Assembly (NCBI GenBank): GCA_022843785.1
Contig: JALHMZ010000001.1
Span: 244,726 to 308,725 of the forward strand
Origin: Nitrospira sp.
Lineage (GTDB): Bacteria; Nitrospirota; Nitrospiria; Nitrospirales; Nitrospiraceae
Length of the DNA stretch: 64,000 nucleotides
Direction of reading: 5' to 3'
A program made the position numbers and the translations under genes. Within the stretch, counting starts at the first letter, position 1, and the number at the start of each line of letters is the position of its first letter. Under the pieces are notes generated by a model. That model saw only the letters and a list, made by a program, of their open reading frames with translations. It was not told the DNA's origin and made no database searches. Below are positions 36,532 to 44,949 of this stretch, piece by piece.

Positions 36532-39039
36532 CTACACCCCCGCTTCCCTCAGCACCTGCCCCGTATAGGACCGCTTTGCCTTGGCAATTTCTTTCGGTGG
36601 TCCTTCGGCAACAATCTCGCCGCCACGATCCCCGCCTTCCGGCCCCAGGTCGATGATCCAGTCAGCATTTTTGATCACGTCCAGATTGTGTTCGATGATG
36701 AGGACCGTGTTCCCGGTTTCGACGAGCCGATCCAGCACGTCCAGCAACCGCTGCACATCGGCAAAATGCAGTCCGGTCGTCGGTTCATCGAGAATGTACA
36801 TCGTGCGTCCGGTCGCCCGTTTTGAAAGCTCCCGTGACAGTTTCACCCGTTGCGCCTCACCGCCGGACAGCGTCGTCGCGGACTGGCCGAGCTTCACATA
36901 GTGCAACCCGACATCGTGCAAGGTCTGGAGCTTGGTCTTGATGAGCGGAATATGCTCGAAAAACTCCAGCGCGTCATCGACGGTCATGTTCAGCACATCG
37001 GCAATGCTCTTACCCTTATGGAGGATCTCCAGCGTCTCACGGTTATAGCGTTGCCCCTTGCAGACTTCACAGGTCACATAGACATCGGGAAGGAAATGCA
37101 TCTCTATCTTGATGAGCCCGTCGCCCTGACAGGCCTCGCAGCGCCCACCCTTGACGTTGAAACTGTAACGGCCCGGCTTATAGCCACGGACGCGGGACTC
37201 CGGCAGGTTCGAAAAAAGATCGCGGATGTAGCCGAACAGGCCTGTGTAGGTGGCAGGATTGGACCGCGGCGTACGGCCGATCGGCGATTGATCGATGTCG
37301 ATCACTTTGTCGAGCGCCTCGACGCCTTTCAATTCCTTACAGCCGTCGATCTTCGGCTTCTTCTGATAGAGCAGTTGGGAGAGCGAGTGGAAGAGCACCT
37401 CCAGCACCAACGTGCTTTTACCGGACCCGGATACGCCGGTGACGCAGGTCAGCAACCCCAACGGCACTCTCGCCGTCACGTTTTTGAGATTGTGCTTCTG
37501 CGCACCGACGATGGACAGATACCCTTTGGGCTTCCGCTGCCGCTGCGGGACGAGCACGGTCTGGGCCCCGCGCAGATATTGCCCGGTGATGGAGTCGGGA
37601 TTGCCCATCACCTCCTGCGGCGTGCCCTGTGCAATGACATGCCCGCCATGCGTCCCGGCGCCTGGTCCCATATCGAGCAGGTGATCTGCCGCCATCATCG
37701 TTTCCGCATCATGCTCGACCACCACGACCGTGTTACCGAGGTCTCGCAAGCGCAGCAGCGTTTGCAGCAGCCGCCGATTGTCCCGCTGGTGCAACCCGAT
37801 CGACGGCTCATCAAGAATGTAGAGCACTCCAACGAGGCCCGATCCAATCTGCGTGGCCAGCCGGATACGCTGCCCCTCCCCACCGGACAAGGTCGCCGCT
37901 GCACGGTCAAGCGTCAGATAATCCAGCCCGACATTCACGAGAAAGCCGAGCCGCTCACGGATCTCCTTCAAAATCCGATGGGCGATGACCAGCTCCCGGT
38001 CGGTAAACTTCAACGTGACAAAAAATTCGGCCGCAGCCCTCACCGAGAGCCTCGTCACCTCTGAGATCGACTTCTTCGCCAGTTTGATGGACAAGCTTTC
38101 AGGCTTAAGCCTCGCGCCGTGACAGACCTCGCAGGGTTCAAGCAAAGTGAAATCGTCTTCCTCCGGACAGCCCGGCGCCATGGCAAACCCGATGCCGTCA
38201 CAAGCCGGACAGGCGCCGTGCGGACTATTGAATGAAAAGATCCTGGGCTCGACTTCCGGATAACTCACGCCGCATTTGATGCAGGCCAGCTTGTCGCTGT
38301 AGAGCCGGGGCACACCCTCTTCCGTCATGACGCCTACGAGCCCGCCTGCCAGCTTCGTCGCCGTCTCAACCGAATCGGCCAGACGACGCATGAGCGCGTC
38401 CCCGGATTTGATGACCAAACGATCGACGATGATTTCGATGGTGTGCTTCTTCTGCTTATCGAGCGCAATCTCCTCACCTAAATCCGCCATCTTACCGTCG
38501 ACGCGGGCACGAACATAGCCGGCCTTTCGCATCTCCAGCAATTCTTTCCTGTACTCACCCTTCCGTCCGCGCACAATTGGCGCGAGGATCTGAAACTTGG
38601 TCCCTTCCGGCAACGAGGCAATCGCGTCGACCATTTGCTGGACGGTCTGCGCCGTAATCTCATCTCCACATTGGAAGCAATAGGGCCGCCCGACACGCGC
38701 AAACAACAGCCGCAGGTAATCGTAAATCTCCGTCACGGTGCCGACGGTCGAGCGGGGGTTATGGCTGGTGCTTTTCTGCTCGATGGAGATGGCGGGAGAC
38801 AGACCTTCGATTGAATCGACATCCGGCTTCCCCATCTGCTCCAAGAACTGACGCGCGTAGGCGGATAACGATTCGACGTACCGGCGCTGTCCCTCGGCAT
38901 AGATCGTGTCGAACGCGAGCGACGACTTGCCCGACCCGCTCAGGCCGGTGATGACGACCAGCCGGTCGCGCGGAATCTCGACATCGATATTCTTGAGATT
39001 GTGCTCCCGCGCGCCTTTGATGATGATGGAGTGGCCCAT
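36532..39039 (-). CDS. uvrA: Excinuclease ABC subunit A, compact form
   Basis: UvrA is the dimeric ABC ATPase that finds DNA lesions and loads UvrB. The ATG at 39039 gives 835 aa starting [17 protein letters not shown]; the TTG 27 nt upstream is less likely. Both Walker A motifs ([20 protein letters not shown]), signatures ([26 protein letters not shown]) and zinc-finger cysteines ([30 protein letters not shown]) are present, as is the UvrB-binding region ([16 protein letters not shown]). Only about 25 residues separate CPACD from CEVCHG, where typical UvrA has ~100 or more, which accounts for the short length. TATAAT lies 10 nt before the ATG, so the transcript could be nearly leaderless. 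Confidence 0.92.
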   Translation of the reverse strand: MGHSIIIKGAREHNLKNIDVEIPRDRLVVITGLSGSGKSSLAFDTIYAEGQRRYVESLSAYARQFLEQMGKPDVDSIEGLSPAISIEQKSTSHNPRSTVGTVTEIYDYLRLLFARVGRPYCFQCGDEITAQTVQQMVDAIASLPEGTKFQILAPIVRGRKGEYRKELLEMRKAGYVRARVDGKMADLGEEIALDKQKKHTIEIIVDRLVIKSGDALMRRLADSVETATKLAGGLVGVMTEEGVPRLYSDKLACIKCGVSYPEVEPRIFSFNSPHGACPACDGIGFAMAPGCPEEDDFTLLEPCEVCHGARLKPESLSIKLAKKSISEVTRLSVRAAAEFFVTLKFTDRELVIAHRILKEIRERLGFLVNVGLDYLTLDRAAATLSGGEGQRIRLATQIGSGLVGVLYILDEPSIGLHQRDNRRLLQTLLRLRDLGNTVVVVEHDAETMMAADHLLDMGPGAGTHGGHVIAQGTPQEVMGNPDSITGQYLRGAQTVLVPQRQRKPKGYLSIVGAQKHNLKNVTARVPLGLLTCVTGVSGSGKSTLVLEVLFHSLSQLLYQKKPKIDGCKELKGVEALDKVIDIDQSPIGRTPRSNPATYTGLFGYIRDLFSNLPESRVRGYKPGRYSFNVKGGRCEACQGDGLIKIEMHFLPDVYVTCEVCKGQRYNRETLEILHKGKSIADVLNMTVDDALEFFEHIPLIKTKLQTLHDVGLHYVKLGQSATTLSGGEAQRVKLSRELSKRATGRTMYILDEPTTGLHFADVQRLLDVLDRLVETGNTVLIIEHNLDVIKNADWIIDLGPEGGDRGGEIVAEGPPKEIAKAKRSYTGQVLREAGV
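38965..39039. repeat. Direct repeat, left copy (5' end of uvrA)
   Basis: These 75 bp (first 25 codons of uvrA) match 39860-39934 with 6 mismatches by my count, in the same orientation. The pair flanks the HepT/MntA cassette. Confidence 0.85.
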
Positions 39040-39140
39040 ATGAGGCGGGATTATAGCACGTGGCAACGACCCTGCCCGTAGCCAAAACCTGAGGCGTAGG
39101 TTCGTGTGGAAGACAGTGCGATAGAGAAGGAACCGACTCT

Positions 39141-39479
39141 CTAGGGTTTCGAGAGGATCTGCTTGATCTCAGCTTCGAGCGGAGAGACTTTGTGCTGAAC
39201 GACGTCCCAGACGATCTCCACGTCGATTCCAAAATACTCGTGGACGACAATGTCACGCAAACCCGCGATCTTCTTCCACTCGACTAAAGGATGCTTTGCC
39301 CGCACCTCTTCGGGGATCTTCTTAATTGCCTCGCCGATCACTTCAAGATTTCGGATGACGGCATCAAAGGTTTTCTCGTCGCGAGAAAACTCCTCTCGAT
39401 CAATGCCGTGTGTATACCGTTTGATCTTCTCAATCGCCTCAAGAATATCGTCGGCGTAAACCTTATAATCCCTCGGCAT
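39141..39479 (-). CDS. hepT: HepT-like toxin (DUF86 ribonuclease family)
   Basis: The 112-aa all-helical protein has the HEPN RX4HXY motif as RDIVVHEY (near residue 84), followed by [12 protein letters not shown], typical of DUF86/HepT. HepT proteins are HEPN-fold toxins neutralised by a MntA nucleotidyltransferase that AMPylates the tyrosine of this motif. It overlaps the upstream mntA by 17 nt, the usual antitoxin-first order. The cassette sits between two copies of the uvrA 5' end. Confidence 0.9.
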   Translation of the reverse strand: MPRDYKVYADDILEAIEKIKRYTHGIDREEFSRDEKTFDAVIRNLEVIGEAIKKIPEEVRAKHPLVEWKKIAGLRDIVVHEYFGIDVEIVWDVVQHKVSPLEAEIKQILSKP

Positions 39480-39762
39480 GCACCACCTCTTGCAAGATCA
39501 CGGGACGAAGACGAGGCTTGATCGTGCTTTCGATCACCAAGTCCACTCGGCATCCAAAGAGATCCTCGAGAAATGCCTTGGCGTCCATATAGCTGTCGAA
39601 TGTGTTCCGGTCGAATTGAACGACAAAATCGAGGTCGCTCGCGGTCGTGTCATCACCACGGGCCACAGACCCGAATAAGCCCAGCCTTTTGACGCCATAG
39701 TTGCGAAGAGCCTGCCGGTTGGCTTCAAGCGCCTTGAGCACTTCTTTTCGGCTTCTTTTCAT
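39463..39762 (-). CDS. mntA: MntA-type nucleotidyltransferase antitoxin
   Basis: This minimal nucleotidyltransferase is 99 aa from the ATG at 39762 (a TTG four codons upstream is less likely). The catalytic GSX10DXD motif is complete as GSVARGDDTTASDLD, with a third acidic residue in CRVDLVIES. MntA antitoxins transfer AMP to HepT. The gene overlaps hepT by 17 nt. Confidence 0.9.
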   Translation of the reverse strand: MKRSRKEVLKALEANRQALRNYGVKRLGLFGSVARGDDTTASDLDFVVQFDRNTFDSYMDAKAFLEDLFGCRVDLVIESTIKPRLRPVILQEVVHAEGL

Positions 39763-39829
39763 GTAGAGTCCCAAGTGGTTGAGAAGCGGTACGGCATATT
39801 GTACCCGCCAACCACCAGTCAGAGAAGTG

Positions 39830-39934
39830 TTAATTCACAAGCTTCGTACGTGCCGGCTTGTCGCGCGGAATCTCGACATCGATATTCTTGAGGTTGTGCT
39901 CTCGCGCACCTTTGATGACGATTGATTGGCCCAT
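39830..39934 (-). pseudogene. Truncated duplicate of the uvrA 5' end
   Basis: The reading frame begins [17 protein letters not shown] and continues to EIPRDK, equivalent to UvrA residues 1-26 with only H3Q, I5V and R26K changes, then ends after eight unrelated residues at a TAA. It is a remnant, not a working gene. Upstream, GGATTATAGCA (around 40000) resembles GGGATTATAGCA upstream of the intact uvrA, so the promoter region seems duplicated too. Confidence 0.8.
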
Positions 39935-39955
39935 CGCTCCGCTTGCTTATCCGTT

Positions 39956-39980
39956 ACTCAGTCCTCGGCCCTCAGTCCTT
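39956..39980. repeat. CTCAGTC-type heptad half-element
   Basis: ACTCAGTCCTCGGCCCTCAG and TCCTT contain two CTCAGTCCT units like those of the element at 40838-40912. It lies between the duplicated uvrA start and its TATAAT. Confidence 0.55.
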
Positions 39981-40060
39981 GTTCGCTGTTAAGCGACGGA
40001 TTATAGCATCCGGCCACCTTACCTTGACAAAGCTCAAAAGCGGGTGCTACCACCATCGAC

Positions 40061-40837
40061 ATGGTACAGGTCCAAGAACCGTCCGTAAGGCAGGAACCCC
40101 CTGCGCCCCCCCAAGCCGTCTCGACGTGGTCGGGACCGGCCAGGGAACAAGCCGTGCAGCGGATGTTCACCTCCATCGCCGGCGTCTATGACCTGAACAA
40201 TACGCTCCTCAGCTTCGGACTCCATTACCGCTGGAAACAAATCGCCGCATCATTCGTCACGCCGGTCGAAAAAGGCACGGCCCTTGATGTCGGGGCCGGC
40301 ACGGCGGATCTTGCGCTGCTGGTCGAGCCACGGATGGGTGCAACCGGACGCGTGGTAGCATCCGACCTGAACTATGCCATGTTGGCGGAAGGCCTTAAGA
40401 AAGTGGCCGGCAGAGGACTGACCGGCAAAATCACCTGCTTGCAGGCAAGCGCGGAACATTTGGGATTTGCCGACAATACCTTCGATGCCGTCACCACCGG
40501 CTTCTGCATGCGCAATGTCGGCAACCTTCCACAAGCGGTACGCGAAATTCGCCGGGTCATGAAGCCGGGAGGCCGTTTCATCTGTCTGGAGTTCTCACGC
40601 CCGGTGTTCGGCTGGTTGCGAGCCCTGTACGATTGGTATTCCTTCAAACTTCTGCCGTGGGTCGGTACGAAAGTGGCGCGGGATAAGACGGGTGTGTACG
40701 AATACCTCCCGGCATCGATCCGTACGTTCCCGGATCAAGAACGGCTCTGCCAGATCTTGCGTGAGGCAGGCTACAGCCAGGTGTCGTACAAGAACCTGAC
40801 CGGCGGGATCGTCGCGATCCACATTGCCGTCAAGTGA
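40061..40837 (+). CDS. UbiE/MenG-type C-methyltransferase
   Basis: This is an SAM-dependent methyltransferase of the demethylmenaquinone/ubiquinone family, 258 aa. The SAM site is LDVGAGTADLALL; family signatures are YDLNNTLLSFGLHYRWK, FCMRNVGNLPQAVREIRRVM (the second UbiE signature) and YEYLPASIRTFPDQERL. An N-terminal proline-rich extension of about 25 residues precedes the family start. It probably methylates demethylmenaquinone, but it heads a cluster of radical SAM and PCP_red proteins, so another aromatic or tetrapyrrole substrate is possible. Confidence 0.88.
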   Translation: MVQVQEPSVRQEPPAPPQAVSTWSGPAREQAVQRMFTSIAGVYDLNNTLLSFGLHYRWKQIAASFVTPVEKGTALDVGAGTADLALLVEPRMGATGRVVASDLNYAMLAEGLKKVAGRGLTGKITCLQASAEHLGFADNTFDAVTTGFCMRNVGNLPQAVREIRRVMKPGGRFICLEFSRPVFGWLRALYDWYSFKLLPWVGTKVARDKTGVYEYLPASIRTFPDQERLCQILREAGYSQVSYKNLTGGIVAIHIAVK

Positions 40838-40912
40838 AGGACTGAGTACTGAGGTATGAGGACTGAGCTTTGGGAATCAGGAATCCGCCCTCAGTCCTCA
40901 GTCCTCAGTCCT
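40838..40912. repeat. Palindromic heptad repeat element (CTCAGTC type)
   Basis: AGGACTGAG units (40838-40867) oppose three tandem CTCAGTC units (40890-40912). The element fills the whole ubiE-radical SAM gap; the downstream ATG follows 8 nt later with no Shine-Dalgarno. Confidence 0.8.
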
Positions 40913-40920
40913 GATACACC

Positions 40921-42546
40921 ATGAACTCCATCCTCTACATCTTCCTCCCCTGCAAGAAGGTCTATCCCATCGGGATTACGTATCTGGCGGACTTCATCCA
41001 CCGGCGGAAGCCGGACGTACGGCAGCGCATCCTCGATCTGTCGCTGTTTCCTGTGCCGCAACGGAGCCAGGCCATTCGCGATGCGGCTGCCGACTTCAAG
41101 CCGGATCTCGTCTGCTTTTCCTGGCGCGACATCCAGATTTTTTCGCCTCACGAAGGCGATTCGTCGCTGGAACATGCGTTCAATTTTTATTTCGCCAGTA
41201 ACCCGTTGAAGCGGATCGCCGCCTCGTTCGCGGGAGTGAAACAGCTCTACCGGTATTACAGTCACATCTATACGATCCTGTCGTATCCCTGGTTGGTCCG
41301 CAAGGAGTTCCCCAAGGCGCAGATCATGATCGGCGGCGGAGCCTTCACTGCGTTTGCCGATCAACTGATCGAAAAACTTCCAGAAGGCACGATCGGCCTG
41401 CTGGGGGAGGGTGAGGACGCGATTCTGAAGGTGATTGAAGGCCGCTCGATCGAAGACGAACGCTACATCATCAAGGAGGGGACTACCGTCAGAAAGGGAA
41501 ATCAAGGCTCACCAGCCTTGCTCGACGCTCAAACGGTCGATCTCCCCTATCTCACCTCAATTTTCCCTCAATATCGAGAATATCAGAACGAATCCATCGG
41601 GGTACAAACCAAACGCGGCTGCCCTTACGACTGCGCCTTCTGTCTCTATCCCTACATCGAAGGCAAGCGGGTTCGCTATCGCCCCCCGGCGATGGTCGTC
41701 AAAGACATTTCACAGCATTACCATCAGTGGGGGACGCGCCGGTTCTGGTTTACCGATGCGCAATTCATCACCGGGAAAGAAGCCTATCCGCAATGCACGG
41801 AGATCCTTGAGCGGATTCTTTCCGAAAAACTCGATATCGAGTGGTCCGGCTATATCAGAACTTCATTGATTACGCCGGAATTGGCCAAGCTGATGGTCCG
41901 CTCTGGCGTCGGAGACTTAGAGGTCGCCATCACATCCGGCTCGCAAGAGGTTCTGAACAATCTCCACATGGGGTTCAAGCTGGAACGACTCTATGACGGC
42001 TGTCGTTATCTGGCTGAGGCCGGCTTCAGGGGCAAAGTCATTCTGAACTACTCACTCAACAGCCCGAAAGAGACGGAAGAAAGCCTGCTCCAGAGCGTGG
42101 ATTCCTACAAGATGGTCGCCTCGATCCTGGGTGAGGAGCGGGTCTTCCCCTTGATGTTCTTCCTGGGCATCCAGCCCAATACGGATCTGGAACATCGATT
42201 ACTCGAAGAAGGGTACCTGTCGGCCGGGTATAACCCCCTGATGTTGACTCCGACCAGCATCAGAAAACTGCTCTATAACCCGGCGCCGCTCAACAGCATC
42301 ATCGCCAAGGCCTGCCTGCGCGCCTGGGAAAAGAAACACGGCAGTCGAGACCCCAGAAAATGGACCGGTTCTCTCTCTCAATCCGGCACAGAGACGCCTT
42401 CGTATGCGGACACGAACTTGAGCAAAGGCATCGAAGGTAACTCGGGACGAGACGCCTTGCTGGCGATCGAAGACATTCTCCGGTCACGCCGGCCCTCCCC
42501 CACTTCTTCACAGACGGGGGAACCACGCGTAACATCAGCCAGTTAG
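40921..42546 (+). CDS. Cobalamin-binding-domain radical SAM protein
   Basis: The 541-aa protein has an N-terminal Rossmann-like B12-binding-type domain (about 1-190; SILYIFLPCKKVYPIGITYL, MIGGGAFTAFADQLIEKLPE, LGEGEDAILKVIEG) without a DxHxxG base-off motif. A radical SAM core follows with CxxxCxxC at C234, C238 and C241 (TKRGCPYDCAFCLYP). This layout is that of the BchE/P-methylase class, whose members methylate or oxidise unreactive carbons, including in chlorophyll synthesis. The C terminus (~450-541) is low complexity. Substrate unknown; its neighbours carry protochlorophyllide-reductase-like domains. Confidence 0.85.
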   Translation: MNSILYIFLPCKKVYPIGITYLADFIHRRKPDVRQRILDLSLFPVPQRSQAIRDAAADFKPDLVCFSWRDIQIFSPHEGDSSLEHAFNFYFASNPLKRIAASFAGVKQLYRYYSHIYTILSYPWLVRKEFPKAQIMIGGGAFTAFADQLIEKLPEGTIGLLGEGEDAILKVIEGRSIEDERYIIKEGTTVRKGNQGSPALLDAQTVDLPYLTSIFPQYREYQNESIGVQTKRGCPYDCAFCLYPYIEGKRVRYRPPAMVVKDISQHYHQWGTRRFWFTDAQFITGKEAYPQCTEILERILSEKLDIEWSGYIRTSLITPELAKLMVRSGVGDLEVAITSGSQEVLNNLHMGFKLERLYDGCRYLAEAGFRGKVILNYSLNSPKETEESLLQSVDSYKMVASILGEERVFPLMFFLGIQPNTDLEHRLLEEGYLSAGYNPLMLTPTSIRKLLYNPAPLNSIIAKACLRAWEKKHGSRDPRKWTGSLSQSGTETPSYADTNLSKGIEGNSGRDALLAIEDILRSRRPSPTSSQTGEPRVTSAS

Positions 42547-42642
42547 TCAAGCCGCTCGTTGATGATCATCGGGCAGGAAGCAGGGAACACCTCCCATTCT
42601 TGCCATGATGTAGATCCTCTGACCATTGGGCCCTTCGCCTTC

Positions 42643-42672
42643 TTGCATTCTAGTTCAAGCCAGTGCTATCAT
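42643..42672 (+). promoter_or_regulatory. Candidate sigma70 promoter
   Basis: TTGCAT (42643-42648) and TATCAT (42667-42672) are separated by 18 bp, 100 nt before the start of the Usp fusion gene. The 226-nt gap holds no gene, so an internal promoter here is plausible. Confidence 0.45.
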
Positions 42673-42772
42673 CCCCATTCTTTACGACTCTGTTAGCACG
42701 TCAACTATTTGGTTTTTCACACGATTGTGGCGTTTCGCCCGTCTCATGACAGCGCCCTAAGGAGGCGCCTCC

Positions 42773-44863
42773 ATGTATAAGACTATCTATATCCCGGTTG
42801 ATAACTCCGATCATTCCAATACGGCCGTAGATATCGGCGTTCATATGGCCAAGGCATTTGGCTCCAAGATTGTCGGCAGCCATGTCTATGCCGCCAAGAT
42901 GCACGACAAACGCTTCAAGCAGATGGAAGCGGGCTTGCCTGAGGAATACCACGACGAGAAGGAGCTCGACCGCCAACGTCAGATTCACGACTCGCTGATC
43001 ACCCGCGGGCTTCAGATCATCACAGATTCGTATCTCGACTACGTCGACAAGAAATGCAATGAAGCCAATCTGCCGATCGAACGCCGATCGCTCGAGGGTC
43101 GGAATTGGAAAGTCCTGGCCGAAGACATCAATACCAACGGGTACGAGCTCGTCATCATGGGAGCGTTGGGTGTCGGCGCAGTGAAGGACAGCGTCATCGG
43201 CAGCAATACGGAACGTGTAGTCCGCCGCGTGCGCAACTCCGATATGCTGATCATCAAGAACACTCAGCCGATGACGATCGGCAAGATTGTAGTGGCCGTA
43301 GACGGCAGCCCCTATTCTTTCGGCGGCCTCATGACGGGGCTTCAGCTCGGCAAAGCCTTAAATATGCCGGTGGAAGCGATTGCAGCGTTCGACCCCTATT
43401 TTCACTATGCGGCGTTCCACAGCATTTCCGGCGTGTTGAACGAGGAGGCCGGCAAAGTCTTCCGTTTCAAGGAACAGGAAAAGCTGCACGAGGAAATCAT
43501 CGACAGCGGCTTGGCTAAGATCTACCAATCGCATCTCGATATCTCGCGTGAAATTGCGCAGGCTGAGCAAACCGACGTCAAAACCACCTTGCTCGACGGC
43601 AAGGCCTTCGAGAAGATCATTCAATACGTGCGGAAAGACGTTCCGGCCTTGCTGATCGTGGGCCGTATCGGCGTCCACAGCGACGAAGATATGGACATCG
43701 GCAGCAACACGGAAAATCTTCTCCGGAGCGCGCCCTGCAATGTGCTCATCTCGAATCGGAAGTATGTGCCGCCGATCGATACCCAGGCGGAATACACGAT
43801 TGCGTGGACCGAGGAGGCCTTGCGCCGGATGGAGAAGATCCCGGTCTTTGCGCGCGGCGTAGCCAAAACAGCCATTCATCGGTACGCCATCGAGAAAGGT
43901 CACACGATCATCAGCAACACGGTCGTGGACGCAGCGGTCGGGCATATCCTGCCCAAAGGCGCCATGGACGCCATGCGGGCACTCGGTGGCAATCTGGATG
44001 CAGCCGGCATCGACCGCGACAAGATGCAGGCTGACGAAGCCGTGACGAAAGATCTCATGGGCCCGACGTTAAGCGGGATCATGACCCAGATCGTCGAAGA
44101 GAAACCGAAGTCAGTCGATGCGTCCACTCAGGCCTACCTGGACCGCATGAGCCAAAACTACTTTGTCTGTGACGGCTGTGGATACATCGGTAAGGGCGAT
44201 GCACCGGTTAAATGTCCGGTGTGCAGCGCGGATGGGACAAAATTCAAGCAAGTCGACAGGAAGGTGTTTGAAGTCGCCGCGACGACTGAAGGCGAACTGG
44301 AAACGGACCTCGCGTACGACGATGTGCCGATGCAATGGACCAAAGATGCGAAAGAAGCGATCCGGGCGGTACCGGCCGGATTTCAGCGGCGCCGCGCCAA
44401 GGCCAAAATTGAAAAAACTGCGCGCAAGCTTGGGATGACGACGATCACGCTCGAATACGCGTCCCCGATGATCAAAGAAGCGGCCTCAGAAGACTACACG
44501 CCGATCTTCGCCAACAAAGGCACCGGAACTTCCGCCGAAGCGACGGCCACACTCGCAGCCGTCAACGGAAACGGATCGCATGGAAACGGCGCGCCGGAAG
44601 CGGGTAACGGCCACGTTACGCTCGATCCCTATACCTGGAGCGTCGAGGCGCAGACCAGGCTGGAACGGGCCCCGGAAGGCTTCATGCGGGACTGCACGAA
44701 AGCGCTCATCGTCAAGCATGCGGAAAAGATCGGCGTGACGCACATCACGGTCGAGGTCGCAAACGAAGGTATCGAACAGGCGAAGGACTACATGGCGGAA
44801 GCTATGAAGACCGGCAACCTCAAGGACATGATTGCCAACCTGACCGGAAAGGGAAGTGCCTAG
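42773..44863 (+). CDS. Usp-Usp-PCP_red-rubredoxin-PCP_red-PCP_red fusion protein
   Basis: This 696-aa soluble protein starts behind AAGGAGG. Two universal stress domains come first (1-163, with GALGVGAVKDSVIGSNTERV as the nucleotide loop; 169-328, with GRIGVHSDEDMDIGSNTENL). Three copies of a ~50-residue domain follow at about 343-395, 520-570 and 620-672, each with W-(S/T)-x-x-A near its start and a basic helix, for example QWTKDAKEAIRAVPAGFQRR. They match the C-terminal PCP_red domain (PF08369) of light-independent protochlorophyllide reductase subunit B. Between the first two is a rubredoxin-like site: C466, C469, C481, C484. The organism shows no sign of photosynthesis here. The role is unknown; redox chemistry on a tetrapyrrole is a guess. 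Confidence 0.85.
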   Translation: MYKTIYIPVDNSDHSNTAVDIGVHMAKAFGSKIVGSHVYAAKMHDKRFKQMEAGLPEEYHDEKELDRQRQIHDSLITRGLQIITDSYLDYVDKKCNEANLPIERRSLEGRNWKVLAEDINTNGYELVIMGALGVGAVKDSVIGSNTERVVRRVRNSDMLIIKNTQPMTIGKIVVAVDGSPYSFGGLMTGLQLGKALNMPVEAIAAFDPYFHYAAFHSISGVLNEEAGKVFRFKEQEKLHEEIIDSGLAKIYQSHLDISREIAQAEQTDVKTTLLDGKAFEKIIQYVRKDVPALLIVGRIGVHSDEDMDIGSNTENLLRSAPCNVLISNRKYVPPIDTQAEYTIAWTEEALRRMEKIPVFARGVAKTAIHRYAIEKGHTIISNTVVDAAVGHILPKGAMDAMRALGGNLDAAGIDRDKMQADEAVTKDLMGPTLSGIMTQIVEEKPKSVDASTQAYLDRMSQNYFVCDGCGYIGKGDAPVKCPVCSADGTKFKQVDRKVFEVAATTEGELETDLAYDDVPMQWTKDAKEAIRAVPAGFQRRRAKAKIEKTARKLGMTTITLEYASPMIKEAASEDYTPIFANKGTGTSAEATATLAAVNGNGSHGNGAPEAGNGHVTLDPYTWSVEAQTRLERAPEGFMRDCTKALIVKHAEKIGVTHITVEVANEGIEQAKDYMAEAMKTGNLKDMIANLTGKGSA

Positions 44864-44938
44864 TGCGTGGCGCTGAGTGCTGAGCCTCATCTGGTTTCCT
44901 TCGCAACCGTAACCCGGCACTTACTACCCAGCACTCGG
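44864..44938. repeat. Heptad-type palindromic element (GTGCTGA type), degenerate
   Basis: GCGCTGAGTGCTGAG (from 44870) opposes CACTTACTACCCAGCACTCG (to about 44938). Pairing is imperfect, but the tandem 7-bp make-up and position between two co-directional genes fit the family. Confidence 0.5.
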
Positions 44939-44949
44939 AACTAAACAGT

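Noticed and set aside
39830..39934. Independent small gene
   Set aside because: The frame is a copy of the first 26 UvrA codons followed by unrelated sequence and a stop, so it is a remnant.
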